DNA of 64,000 bases from JABURQ01 sp029243145 (lineage in GTDB: Bacteria > Planctomycetota > Planctomycetia > Planctomycetales > Planctomycetaceae): the NCBI GenBank assembly GCA_965660145.1, contig CBFHYX010000025.1:6836-70835 (forward strand), in the 5' to 3' direction. This document shows positions 1-7,592 of this stretch, piece after piece (the first letter of the stretch is position 1; every line of letters begins with the position of its first letter). Both the position numbers and the translations under genes were made by a program. The notes under the pieces are model-generated. The model was not told where the DNA came from. It ran no database searches and saw nothing but the letters and a program-made list of their open reading frames with translations.

Positions 1-1
1 T

Positions 2-412
2 GAAACGTCATCGCGATTTGGAGTCGATGTGGAATGGAACCGCTGGATGGAAGATCTCGGCGCGACACAGGATGAACTCTGGACCGGCGATGTGAATCTC
101 ATCGTGCGATTTGCCCAGAGCGAACACTCGCAATTTTACTCGGGGTTGGGACTCAACTGGCTGGTCGATGATGTCATTGGCTCGCAAAACGGTTTTAACT
201 TTACCTACGGTTTCGATCTCTATCCCAGCAAGCCATTCGTGCTCAGTACCAGTCTCGATTGGGGCCGCATCGACAGTTCATCCTTATTCCATATTCGTTC
301 GACGGCGGGAGTCGTATTTGAACACGTCGAATTCTTTGTAGGCTACGATTATCGTGAGATCGACGATGTTGATCTCTCCGGCGTGGTTGGCGGTTTGACG
401 TTCTGGTGGTGA
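2..412 (+). CDS. C-terminal part of an outer-membrane beta-barrel-like protein (5' end outside window)
   Basis: The reading frame is open to the left edge of the window, so this is the C-terminal part of a longer gene; a GTG at 29 is inside the frame and need not be the start. The visible 137 residues alternate hydrophobic and polar positions with many aromatic residues (for example SGLGLNWLVDD and FTYGFDLYPSKPF) and end in GGLTFWW. Short amphipathic strands and an aromatic C-terminus are typical of an outer-membrane beta-barrel or a planctomycete barrel-like surface protein; this is inferred from pattern only. No catalytic motif is visible. The next gene starts 117 bases downstream on the same strand, so co-transcription is possible but not shown. 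Confidence 0.55.
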   Translation, partial: ETSSRFGVDVEWNRWMEDLGATQDELWTGDVNLIVRFAQSEHSQFYSGLGLNWLVDDVIGSQNGFNFTYGFDLYPSKPFVLSTSLDWGRIDSSSLFHIRSTAGVVFEHVEFFVGYDYREIDDVDLSGVVGGLTFWW

Positions 413-529
413 ATGGTCACACGTCTTCGGGGCATTGAGTCGATGTTGAGAATTCCAAGAAGTTCTTGAAGCGGGTAACGCATTCGGGCATACTGAGGAA
501 AACATATTTTTCTCAATGGACCATTTTCT

Positions 530-1381
530 ATGCGACGTCGTCAGTTCCTCCAGGCATCCACTCTTTTGACTGCTCGCATGTTGTCCGCACCCCGTATCAC
601 TGTTGCCGCGGGACCACTTGCCAGCAAGATTCGCAAGTCGCTCAAGTGGAGCATGGTGCAGGATCGCTCGCTGTCGCTGCCAGAAACGCTCGCCAAGATC
701 AAAACGCTGGGTTACGAAGGGATCGAACCGCGTTTTCGGGAAATTGAACCTGAAGTGGTTGATGCCTGGAAGAAAGCCCGTGACGAATCGGGGCTTATCA
801 TTGATGGTCTGGTCGCCGTCCCCTTCGATCAATTGCGGGAAGGTGTCGACCGGATCAAAGAACTGGGCGGCTCTTCGTTGTTGTTGGTTGTGAGGTATGA
901 TGAAAACAAACCGTACAAAGACAATTGGCAGGAAACACAAACCGCCATCAAAGACGCTGCCCCGTACGCAGAGAAGCAAGGGATTCAATTTCTGATCGAA
1001 AATGTCTGGGCGTCGTTTTTGATCAGTCCGCTGGATATGAAAACATACGTCGATGAAATTGACTCGCCAGCCGTCGGCGTCCATTTCGATATTGGGAATG
1101 TGATTCGTTGGGGAGTCGCCGAACATTGGATTGAAGTGTTGGGCTCCCGGATCAAGAAACTCGATCTGAAAGAATTCGACCTGAAAGTTGCCATGAACGA
1201 AGGACTCCGCAAAGGGTTCGGCATGCCCATGGGAACGGGTAGTGTGAACTGGAAAGCCGTCCGCGAAGAACTGGTCAAACTCAAGTTCTCTGGATGGGCA
1301 GCAGCGGAAGTTCCCGGTGGAGACTTCACCCGACTTGCCGATGTTTCGAAGCAGATGGATGAAGTGTTTGAATTGGTTTAG
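530..1381 (+). CDS. Sugar phosphate isomerase/epimerase (AP endonuclease 2-type TIM barrel), exported
   Basis: This 283-residue protein begins with a Tat-like leader (RRRQFLQ followed by a hydrophobic stretch ending near residue 28). The rest fits the xylose isomerase-like TIM barrel family: a strand with LGYEGIEPRF near residue 63, IENVWASF near 160, VGVHFDIGNVIRWG near 185 and a C-terminal AAEVPGG segment. The family binds a divalent metal through Glu, Asp and His residues and isomerises or epimerises sugars or inositols; the substrate here cannot be read from the sequence. The oxidoreductase that follows 48 bases later is a frequent partner, and together they suggest oxidation and rearrangement of a sugar or cyclitol. 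The start is the ATG immediately before the twin-arginine segment; no strong ribosome site is visible. Confidence 0.85.
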   Translation: MRRRQFLQASTLLTARMLSAPRITVAAGPLASKIRKSLKWSMVQDRSLSLPETLAKIKTLGYEGIEPRFREIEPEVVDAWKKARDESGLIIDGLVAVPFDQLREGVDRIKELGGSSLLLVVRYDENKPYKDNWQETQTAIKDAAPYAEKQGIQFLIENVWASFLISPLDMKTYVDEIDSPAVGVHFDIGNVIRWGVAEHWIEVLGSRIKKLDLKEFDLKVAMNEGLRKGFGMPMGTGSVNWKAVREELVKLKFSGWAAAEVPGGDFTRLADVSKQMDEVFELV

Positions 1382-1429
1382 TTCATAGATATTAGAAATT
1401 AGTCATTAGATATTCTGAAGGGACTTGAG

Positions 1430-2797
1430 ATGTCACAACATGTTACACGTCGCGACTTTGTCAAAACAACTGCCGCCGGTGCGAGCCTGTTTGCAGCACC
1501 TGCGATACTCTCTGCTATCAACCAGAATGAAAAACTGAATCTCGCTTTCATCGGTGTCGGCGGTCGTGGTGGGGCTAATTTGAAAGCCATGACCTCCTAC
1601 GGAAAAGTTCCCGTCAATGTGGTTGATCTGTGTGATGTGGACGAACGGCATCTCGCTCGGCAGAAAGAAGAATTCCCGAATGCGAAAACGTACAAAGACT
1701 TCCGTAAACTTTACGACGCGCGGGGATCGCGGATTGATGCCGTCGTTGTCAGCACGCCGGAACATACTCACGCCTACGCGACCATGCCGGCTTTGCTCAA
1801 GGGAATGCACGTTTATTGCGAAAAACCGCTGACACATAATGTTGTCGAAGCGAGGGCCGTCACCGAAGCGGCTGCCGAAGCGGGTGTTGTTACACAAATG
1901 GGGACACAAATTCACGGTTTGCCAAACTATCACCGTGTGGTCGAACTGATTCAGTCAGGTGCCATCGGAAAAGTGACCGAAGCGCACACCTGGGTCTCGC
2001 GTGCTTGGGGACGACAATCGGCAGAAGACGCCAAAAAGAATAAAGATATTGTCCACGTGATGGAGCGACCCGAAGTCGGGATGACGCCTCCCGAATATGT
2101 CGATTGGAACTTATGGCTCGGTCCCGTTCAGGAACGGCCGTTCCACCAAGATTATTTTCCCGGTCCAAAATGGTATCGTTGGTGGGAGTTCGGTAACGGA
2201 ACCATGTCCGATCTTGGTAGTCACTGGAACGACTTGCCGTATTGGGCTCTTGAACTGGATGCTCCCAGAACGATTGAAGCCTTCGGTCCCGACCCGCACC
2301 CAGAAATTGCTCCCGCATCGATGACTGCCCTCTACGAATATGGTCCACGAAAAGGACGGATGGGGAATTTACCCGCACTCAAACTTGGTTGGTATCAGGG
2401 CGATCACAAACCGAAAATCTGGCGAGACAAAGGGATTCCTCAGTGGAATAACGGCGTCTTGTTCATTGGTGAGAAGGGGATGCTGCTCTCGGACTACAGT
2501 AAGTATTTGCTGTTGCCCGAAGACAAGTTCCAAGACTTCACGCCTCCCGAAAAGTTTATTCCCGATTCTCCCGGACAGCATCAGGAATGGTTGGAAGCGT
2601 GTGTCAATGGGACGCCGACGGCGAGCCCGTTCAGTTATGCCGGTCCTTTGACGGAAGCGAATCACTTAGGAAATGTCGCTTTCCGAGCGGGCAAGAAGAT
2701 CGTTTGGGATGCGAAAAATATGAAGATTCCCAATGCTCCCGAAGCAGAACGATTCCTCGGTCGGACTCCGCGAGAAGGATGGAGTCTCAAGGGGTAA
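1430..2797 (+). CDS. Gfo/Idh/MocA family oxidoreductase with Tat leader
   Basis: The 455-residue product has a twin-arginine leader (TRRDFVKTTAAGASLFAAPA). A Rossmann fold follows, with the nucleotide-binding turn GVGGRGGANL near residue 43 and the family hallmark CEKPLTHN near residue 133, where lysine takes part in catalysis. The C-terminal half is the GFO/IDH/MocA alpha/beta substrate domain common in planctomycetes (WYRWWEFGNGTMSDLGSHWND). Members use NAD(P) to oxidise or reduce sugars and cyclitols; the exact substrate is unknown. A Tat leader implies folding with cofactor before export, which is common for this family in planctomycetes. It follows the TIM-barrel gene closely, and a hairpin terminator lies just after its stop, so the two probably form an operon. 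Confidence 0.9.
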   Translation: MSQHVTRRDFVKTTAAGASLFAAPAILSAINQNEKLNLAFIGVGGRGGANLKAMTSYGKVPVNVVDLCDVDERHLARQKEEFPNAKTYKDFRKLYDARGSRIDAVVVSTPEHTHAYATMPALLKGMHVYCEKPLTHNVVEARAVTEAAAEAGVVTQMGTQIHGLPNYHRVVELIQSGAIGKVTEAHTWVSRAWGRQSAEDAKKNKDIVHVMERPEVGMTPPEYVDWNLWLGPVQERPFHQDYFPGPKWYRWWEFGNGTMSDLGSHWNDLPYWALELDAPRTIEAFGPDPHPEIAPASMTALYEYGPRKGRMGNLPALKLGWYQGDHKPKIWRDKGIPQWNNGVLFIGEKGMLLSDYSKYLLLPEDKFQDFTPPEKFIPDSPGQHQEWLEACVNGTPTASPFSYAGPLTEANHLGNVAFRAGKKIVWDAKNMKIPNAPEAERFLGRTPREGWSLKG

Positions 2798-2821
2798 CCC
2801 TCGCATAAAGATGCGCATGAA

Positions 2822-2857
2822 AAACCCCGGTCGAGATTATCCCGGCCGGGGTTTGTT
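2822..2857 (+). terminator. Hairpin terminator after the oxidoreductase gene
   Basis: A perfect 9-base-pair stem pairs AAACCCCGG (2822-2830) with CCGGGGTTT (2846-2854), followed by a short T-rich stretch. It lies between two convergent genes and starts 25 bases after the oxidoreductase stop. Because the stem begins with A's and ends with T's it could work in both directions. Confidence 0.75.
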
Positions 2858-2880
2858 TGCGGCCTACTGATGACGTAACG

Positions 2881-4290
2881 TCACTCGGGCAAGCGAGCGT
2901 GTTCGATTGGCGGGAAATCGCCCGTGCAGGCTTTCATGAAGGCGACCAGATCGGCCACTTCCTGCTCCGTCAGATTGAGCTTTTTCACTTTGTCGGACAA
3001 CCACGGATTGGGTGTCCCGCCTTTGTTATAATGCTGGACGCTTTCTTCCAAGGTCTTCAAACTGCCGTCGTGCATGTAGGGGGCGGTGAGTTCAACATTA
3101 CGAATGGTGGGAGTTTTAAAAGCGCCTTTGTCTTTCTCTTCACCCGTGACAACGAAACGTCCCATATCGGGTTCGTCGGCGTCCATACCGATGCCCAGGT
3201 TGTGATACTTTTCATCGGCAAGATTCGCACCGACATGACAGGCGGAACAGTTGACTCGTTCGCTGAAGAATAATTTATAGCCTCGCTCTGCCGACTCTGA
3301 CATCGGCTTTTCTTTAGCACCCGCCATCAACATGTCATACTTGGCTTTGAGGTCTTCTTCCTCAGCAATGATCTCTTCGTCGAGTGCTTTAAGAGGCTTC
3401 AACTGCTCATAGTAATCGAATGCAGAAGGGCCGGTGACGATGGCTCGTTCAAAGGAGGCAAGGGCTTTGCCGACATTATCGATATTCACGCCATCTTCGA
3501 AGACTTTGTCGAACTGGAGTTTGTAGCCCGGAATTTCTGCAATGGTTTGTACGACGGTTTCGTGGGTGTTCCCCATTTCAATAGGGTTGGCAATTGGGCC
3601 AACCGCTTGAGCTTCGAGAGACTCGGCACGACCGTCCCAGAATTGAGCAGTGGTTAAAATTCGGTTGTAGCTGACGGGCGAATTGCGACCACCTTCTTGT
3701 CCATCAACACCAATGCCGAATTGGGAATCGAAGGCGTAGCCTTTGTCGGGATGATGGCAACTGGCACAACTGATGGTGTTGTCGGATGAGAGTCGCGTAT
3801 CGAAATAGAGTTGTCGGCCGAGTTCGATTTTCGCTTTAGTGAGCGGATTCTTTTCCAGTGGCTCTTGTGGGATTTTACCAACATTGAGTCCCATCGGTAG
3901 AGAGACTTCAAGAGTGACATGATTCATTGGTTCGGCAAGCCACTTCTTGATGGCATCGAGTTTCAGGGGGCCGTCTCCGGGGATACCAGTCAGGAGGTCG
4001 CCTTCTCCCAATTTCACTTCCAACGAGGTTGGCAGAGTGGCCGTTTCAACGGCTGATTTTTGTTCGACAGGCTCAGCGGACGGTGTTTCCGGTTCTGGTG
4101 TTTCAGATCCTGGCTCCACATTCGCAGAATCATCTTCAGTTTCTGCATTGGCGAGTGTTGCCTCTGGCTTCTCTGCCGAGACATCGTTATCGACGGGTGT
4201 TCCATCGCCATCTCCCGGAGTACAACCGACGACTACCGACAATACCGCTAGGGCTAAAAACTGTGTGGCTCGAAGTAACACGATCAGCAT
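2881..4290 (-). CDS. Di-haem cytochrome c peroxidase / MauG-family lipoprotein
   Basis: The 469-residue protein has a lipobox at its N-terminus (VVVGC, Cys23). A long acidic, Pro/Glu/Thr-rich linker runs from about residues 24 to 80, and a two-domain di-haem peroxidase follows. The haem-binding motifs are CASCH (175-179) and CSACH (348-352). The conserved signature FKTPTIRNVELTAPYMHDGS lies near residue 395. Family members reduce hydrogen peroxide in the periplasm with electrons from small cytochromes, or (MauG type) oxidise protein side chains; which applies is not clear. The lipobox and linker suggest it is tethered to a membrane and extends outwards. It ends tail to tail with the oxidoreductase operon, and no obvious partner gene adjoins it. 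Confidence 0.92.
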   Translation of the reverse strand: MLIVLLRATQFLALAVLSVVVGCTPGDGDGTPVDNDVSAEKPEATLANAETEDDSANVEPGSETPEPETPSAEPVEQKSAVETATLPTSLEVKLGEGDLLTGIPGDGPLKLDAIKKWLAEPMNHVTLEVSLPMGLNVGKIPQEPLEKNPLTKAKIELGRQLYFDTRLSSDNTISCASCHHPDKGYAFDSQFGIGVDGQEGGRNSPVSYNRILTTAQFWDGRAESLEAQAVGPIANPIEMGNTHETVVQTIAEIPGYKLQFDKVFEDGVNIDNVGKALASFERAIVTGPSAFDYYEQLKPLKALDEEIIAEEEDLKAKYDMLMAGAKEKPMSESAERGYKLFFSERVNCSACHVGANLADEKYHNLGIGMDADEPDMGRFVVTGEEKDKGAFKTPTIRNVELTAPYMHDGSLKTLEESVQHYNKGGTPNPWLSDKVKKLNLTEQEVADLVAFMKACTGDFPPIEHARLPE

Positions 4291-4374
4291 TCTCCCGATG
4301 AATTCTCTCGAAATACAAGCTATGTCCTCAATCGATTATAGCAAATGGACTTGGCCTGTCCACAGGTGGAGGGT

Positions 4375-4710
4375 CTACTTCAATTTGTAGCCCTGTTGTT
4401 TCAGAAGAGTGCGAACAGTCTCTCTATGATTTCCCTGGATGTCCAGGTTGCCGTCTTGTATAGAGCCACCCGCTCCGCATGTCGATTTGAGTTGTTTCAA
4501 CAGAGCGGCGTGATCATTGTCGGCGGCCAGTCCGCGAATGACGGTCACGGTTTTCCCTCGTTTCCGTTTTTCGATAGCGATTACAATGGTTTGCTCTTCG
4601 GGGGGAGTTCGCACAATTTCTGGAGGTGGACATGTGCAGTCGCCCTCCAGTTTTTCGCAAATCTCGCAGCGAAGCGGCCTGTCAAATGGAGTTCCTTCAA
4701 AGAGTCGCAT
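4375..4710 (-). CDS. SUI1/YciH-type translation initiation factor
   Basis: This small protein (about 111 residues) carries a SUI1 domain in its C-terminal two thirds, with the basic segment EKRKRGKTVTVIRGL and the conserved LKSTCGAGGSIQDG and IQGNHRE motifs. SUI1/eIF1-like proteins bind the small ribosomal subunit and influence start-codon choice; the bacterial role is poorly defined. The N-terminus has four cysteines (CEIC and CTC, about residues 15-28) that could bind zinc, a variation worth noting. Start choice: a GTG at 4713 directly precedes the ATG at 4710, and I prefer the ATG. No strong ribosome site is seen. It lies 69 bases downstream of the Uup gene on the same strand and may be co-transcribed with it. 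Confidence 0.88.
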   Translation of the reverse strand: MRLFEGTPFDRPLRCEICEKLEGDCTCPPPEIVRTPPEEQTIVIAIEKRKRGKTVTVIRGLAADNDHAALLKQLKSTCGAGGSIQDGNLDIQGNHRETVRTLLKQQGYKLK

Positions 4711-4779
4711 CACGAGGACTTTCGTTTTGAAGATTCAAAAACAGGAAATTTTGCTCGACACTTTGAGAATGGATGACAG

Positions 4780-6567
4780 TCATCCTTCAAGGTCTTCCCA
4801 GCGTGTGTAGCAATGTTTCAATTCGGTATCGATGTTCGCCAGCCGATCAGTCGCCGTTGTGATGGTCTGGGGATCCTGTTTGAAGAAGTCCGGGTCAGAC
4901 ATCGTCTCGGTCAACTCCTTCTGTTCCGATTCGAGGCGTTCAATTTTCTGTGGTAACTCGTCGAGTTCACGCTGATTTTTGTAACTCAGTTTTTTTTTCG
5001 TTGCAGCAGGTGTGAGAGATTCCGCAGCAGTTTGTGAGGCGATTGTTGGTTCTGCTGACGTTTCCAGAGCTGCGAACCCCTGTTTCTCAATGCGGACATA
5101 ATCGTCGTAGCCACCATCGATTTCGTGAATCGTTCCATCTCCTTCGACCGAGATGATGCCCGTGACCACATTATTCAGAAAGGCCCGGTCGTGGCTGACC
5201 AGCAGTAAGGTGCCACTATAACTGGCGAGCAACTCTTCAAGCAGTTCGAGAGTCTCCAGATCCAGGTCGTTCGTCGGTTCGTCGAGGATGAGTAAATTGG
5301 ATGAGCGTTTGAATAATCTTGCCAGTAGTAGACGGTTTCGTTCTCCTCCCGAGAGTGACCGAGCGGGACGCCTTGCGCGTTCAGGGGTGAATAAGAAGTC
5401 CTGTAAATAACCATAAATGTGTTTTCGTTGCCCGTTGATTTCGAGTATCTCTTGTCCTTCGCCGACATTCTCGACGACCGTCTTTTCTTCCAGAATCTGT
5501 TCTCGTAATTGATCGAAGTACAATATCTCGAGGTTTGTCCCTTGGCGAACGGATCCTGATTGTGGTTCGAGGTGTTTGAGGAGCACCTTCAGTAGCGTCG
5601 ATTTGCCTGCCCCGTTTGGCCCAATGATGCCGATCCGGTCACCTCGGCTGATGAGTGTGGAATAATTATCGATGATCTTGCGATCTTCGTAAGCGAATGA
5701 CAATTTTTCTGCTTCGATGACGAGTTGCCCGGACCGTCCCGAATCGACCGCTTGTAAGCGAACGTTTCCCACTTTCTCACGTCGTGCTTGGCGCTCTTCG
5801 CGAAGCTTCTTAAGGGCTCTTACACGGCCTTCGTTACGTGTGCGCCGGGCTTTAATACCTTGGCGAATCCAGACTTCTTCCTCGGCCAGTTTTTTGTCGA
5901 AGAGAGCGTTCTGTTTTTCTTCAGCTTCGAGAGCGGCGGCTTTGCGTTTCAAGAATGTCTGATAGCCGCAGGTCCAATCAAACAGACGACCTCGGTCAAG
6001 TTCAAGAATACGATTGGCGAGGGATTGCAGGAATTCCCGGTCGTGCGTGATGAAAATGAGCGTGCCATTATAAGCCTGCAGAAAATTCTCTAACCATTTG
6101 ATGGCATTGATGTCGAGGTGGTTAGTCGGTTCGTCGAGCAGCAGAATATCGGGCTCTTCGACAAGTGATTGCGCTAACAGCACACGCCGTTTCATTCCTG
6201 AAGAGAGTGTCGCAAATTGCGCTTTCTCGTCGAGCTGCATCCGCGAAAGAATCTTTGAGACCAGGTGGGGTCGTTCCAGCGAATGGTCATCACTCACACC
6301 TCGACCGACAATTTCTGCGATGGTTCCTTCGGTGTCTGCGGGAACTTCCTGAACCAATCGTGCGATACGACAACCTTTTTCAGGACGGATTCCACCCTCG
6401 TCGGGATCGAGTTCTCCGGCGAAGATTTTCATCAACGTCGATTTACCCGCTCCGTTTCGGCCCAGAAGCCCGATCCGTTCGTAGCGTTCAATTTCGATTG
6501 AGACATCATCCAGAATGGGATCCGCATCCCAGGTGAAGGTGACGTTTGAAAGAGAGAGTAGAGACAT
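4780..6567 (-). CDS. uup: ABC-F family ATPase Uup
   Basis: The 595-residue protein has two complete ABC ATPase domains and no membrane segments. Domain 1 has GRNGAGKST near residue 37, the signature LSSGMKRR and LLLDEPTNHLD. Domain 2 has GPNGAGKST near residue 318, LSGGERNR and LILDEPTNDLD. The charged linker between them is rich in Arg and Lys (KARRTRNEGRVRALKKLREE), as in ABC-F proteins, and the C-terminus (about 520-595) is a predicted coiled coil typical of Uup. ABC-F proteins act on ribosomes in the cytoplasm; Uup also affects transposon excision and branched DNA in Escherichia coli. Its start lies 41 bases from the end of the truncated ATP-grasp ORF, so the deletion inferred there removed sequence immediately upstream of this gene. 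Confidence 0.93.
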   Translation of the reverse strand: MSLLSLSNVTFTWDADPILDDVSIEIERYERIGLLGRNGAGKSTLMKIFAGELDPDEGGIRPEKGCRIARLVQEVPADTEGTIAEIVGRGVSDDHSLERPHLVSKILSRMQLDEKAQFATLSSGMKRRVLLAQSLVEEPDILLLDEPTNHLDINAIKWLENFLQAYNGTLIFITHDREFLQSLANRILELDRGRLFDWTCGYQTFLKRKAAALEAEEKQNALFDKKLAEEEVWIRQGIKARRTRNEGRVRALKKLREERQARREKVGNVRLQAVDSGRSGQLVIEAEKLSFAYEDRKIIDNYSTLISRGDRIGIIGPNGAGKSTLLKVLLKHLEPQSGSVRQGTNLEILYFDQLREQILEEKTVVENVGEGQEILEINGQRKHIYGYLQDFLFTPERARRPARSLSGGERNRLLLARLFKRSSNLLILDEPTNDLDLETLELLEELLASYSGTLLLVSHDRAFLNNVVTGIISVEGDGTIHEIDGGYDDYVRIEKQGFAALETSAEPTIASQTAAESLTPAATKKKLSYKNQRELDELPQKIERLESEQKELTETMSDPDFFKQDPQTITTATDRLANIDTELKHCYTRWEDLEG

Positions 6568-6608
6568 AGAGATTTTACTGGAAAGAGAAAAAAACCGTGA
6601 GTGCGAAT

Positions 6609-7265
6609 TCAGGCAGGAGTTGTATCTTCGCCGTTATCAGGTTCAACATCAACAGTGACGCGAAGCGAGAGGGGACCGGCACCAATGACGATCCGGTTTT
6701 CAACTGCGTAACTGATTCCCGCGGGCGCCGAGGTTCGGTCGGCCATGACGAACCATTTTCCCGTTGGTGATCGGGCGAGTTCGCAGCCGAATAAAAGCAT
6801 CGGCGTGTTCTTACGCGGTAATCCCTGGAATGCGCGTTGGAAATTAGGATGGCGATAAAGAATATCCGGGGGCAGGATCCCTTTCTGCAAAAGCTTCTGT
6901 GGGCCGTAAAGATCGTTGGCAATGGCTTCGATCAGCAGCGCACGTTGGGCAACACCTCGGCTAATCGGTTCCCATTGTGCCTTCTCATAGACCAGCGGAA
7001 GCAGATCAATTTCCCAGGGTCGAAGATTGGCGGCTTCCTCTTCAAACGGACTCAGCGTAACGCCGTTCTCCCAGAGAATGCGATTGGTATAGTCCCAGCG
7101 GTCGATCAAATTTTCAGGACTTTGCCCTCCAAACCGTTCGAGAAAACGCTGCCACTGCTCGCGAGGCTTTCCATCAGAATCATAGAATTCATCGAAGACC
7201 TTCTCGTCCGATTGATAACCGGAGAGGAATTCTGCGAAGCCGTTGGTAGATGTATCGGTGGCCAT
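6609..7265 (-). pseudogene. Truncated circularly permuted ATP-grasp (DUF404-type) amidoligase, apparently joined to a transglutaminase C-terminal tail
   Basis: The 218-residue ORF matches only the N-terminal portion of CP_ATPgrasp proteins. FDEFYDSDGKPREQW lies near residue 25, ERFGGQSPENL near 43, GVAQRALLIEAIANDLYGPQ near 105 and ISYAVENRIVI near 180-190. The family normally continues for about 300 more residues containing the ATP-binding core, and is often fused or adjacent to an alpha-E (DUF403) domain; none of that is present. After AVENRIVI the sequence changes to GAGPLSLRVTVDVEP and ends 28 residues after that motif. Its pattern resembles the extreme C-terminus of the small transglutaminases usually found in these loci. 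I infer an internal deletion that fused the two genes. It sits downstream of an interrupted DUF2126 transglutaminase, its expected partner, and is unlikely to be an active ligase. Confidence 0.7.
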
Positions 7266-7592
7266 GTTTCACAAAGTTTCGGAGTGCATTCCAAACGCCC
7301 AATCGCGCAACACATTGTAGCTCTGGAGCGGTTCGTCGTCTTCCTCGGAACGAGGGAAATCGCGAAATCCTCCCTCATTATCGGAGGGATCGTCTCAAAT
7401 CGAGGGTCATGGGGAAATGAGGGTCCGGACGCTCGTCGGGAATATTCACTTCTCCAGGCGTATGTCCGAAGTGGAAGAATCGACAAGCCCTACGGCTTTC
7501 CGCTTCCAACGCATTGACGGGGAATGACGGTGGGTTCAGCCCCCCCCCGCATTCTCGATGTGATACTTGCAGCCACCGATAGATCGATTCTG
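7266..7592. other. Spacer between the two amidoligase-locus pseudogenes
   Basis: No convincing gene is visible in these 327 bases. The only notable item is a run of nine C's at 7540-7548. Translations in all frames lack family resemblance, so I see no remnant that can be named. Confidence 0.5.

Noticed and set aside
2857..3273. Plus-strand ORF opposite the peroxidase gene.
   Set aside because: It is the antisense shadow of a haem protein with clear motifs; other long antisense ORFs (for example 284-1126 minus and 33446-33895) were rejected for the same reason.
7540..7548. Run of nine C's as a phase-variation tract.
   Set aside because: It lies outside any reading frame and 45 bases beyond the transglutaminase stop, so slippage would have no evident effect.
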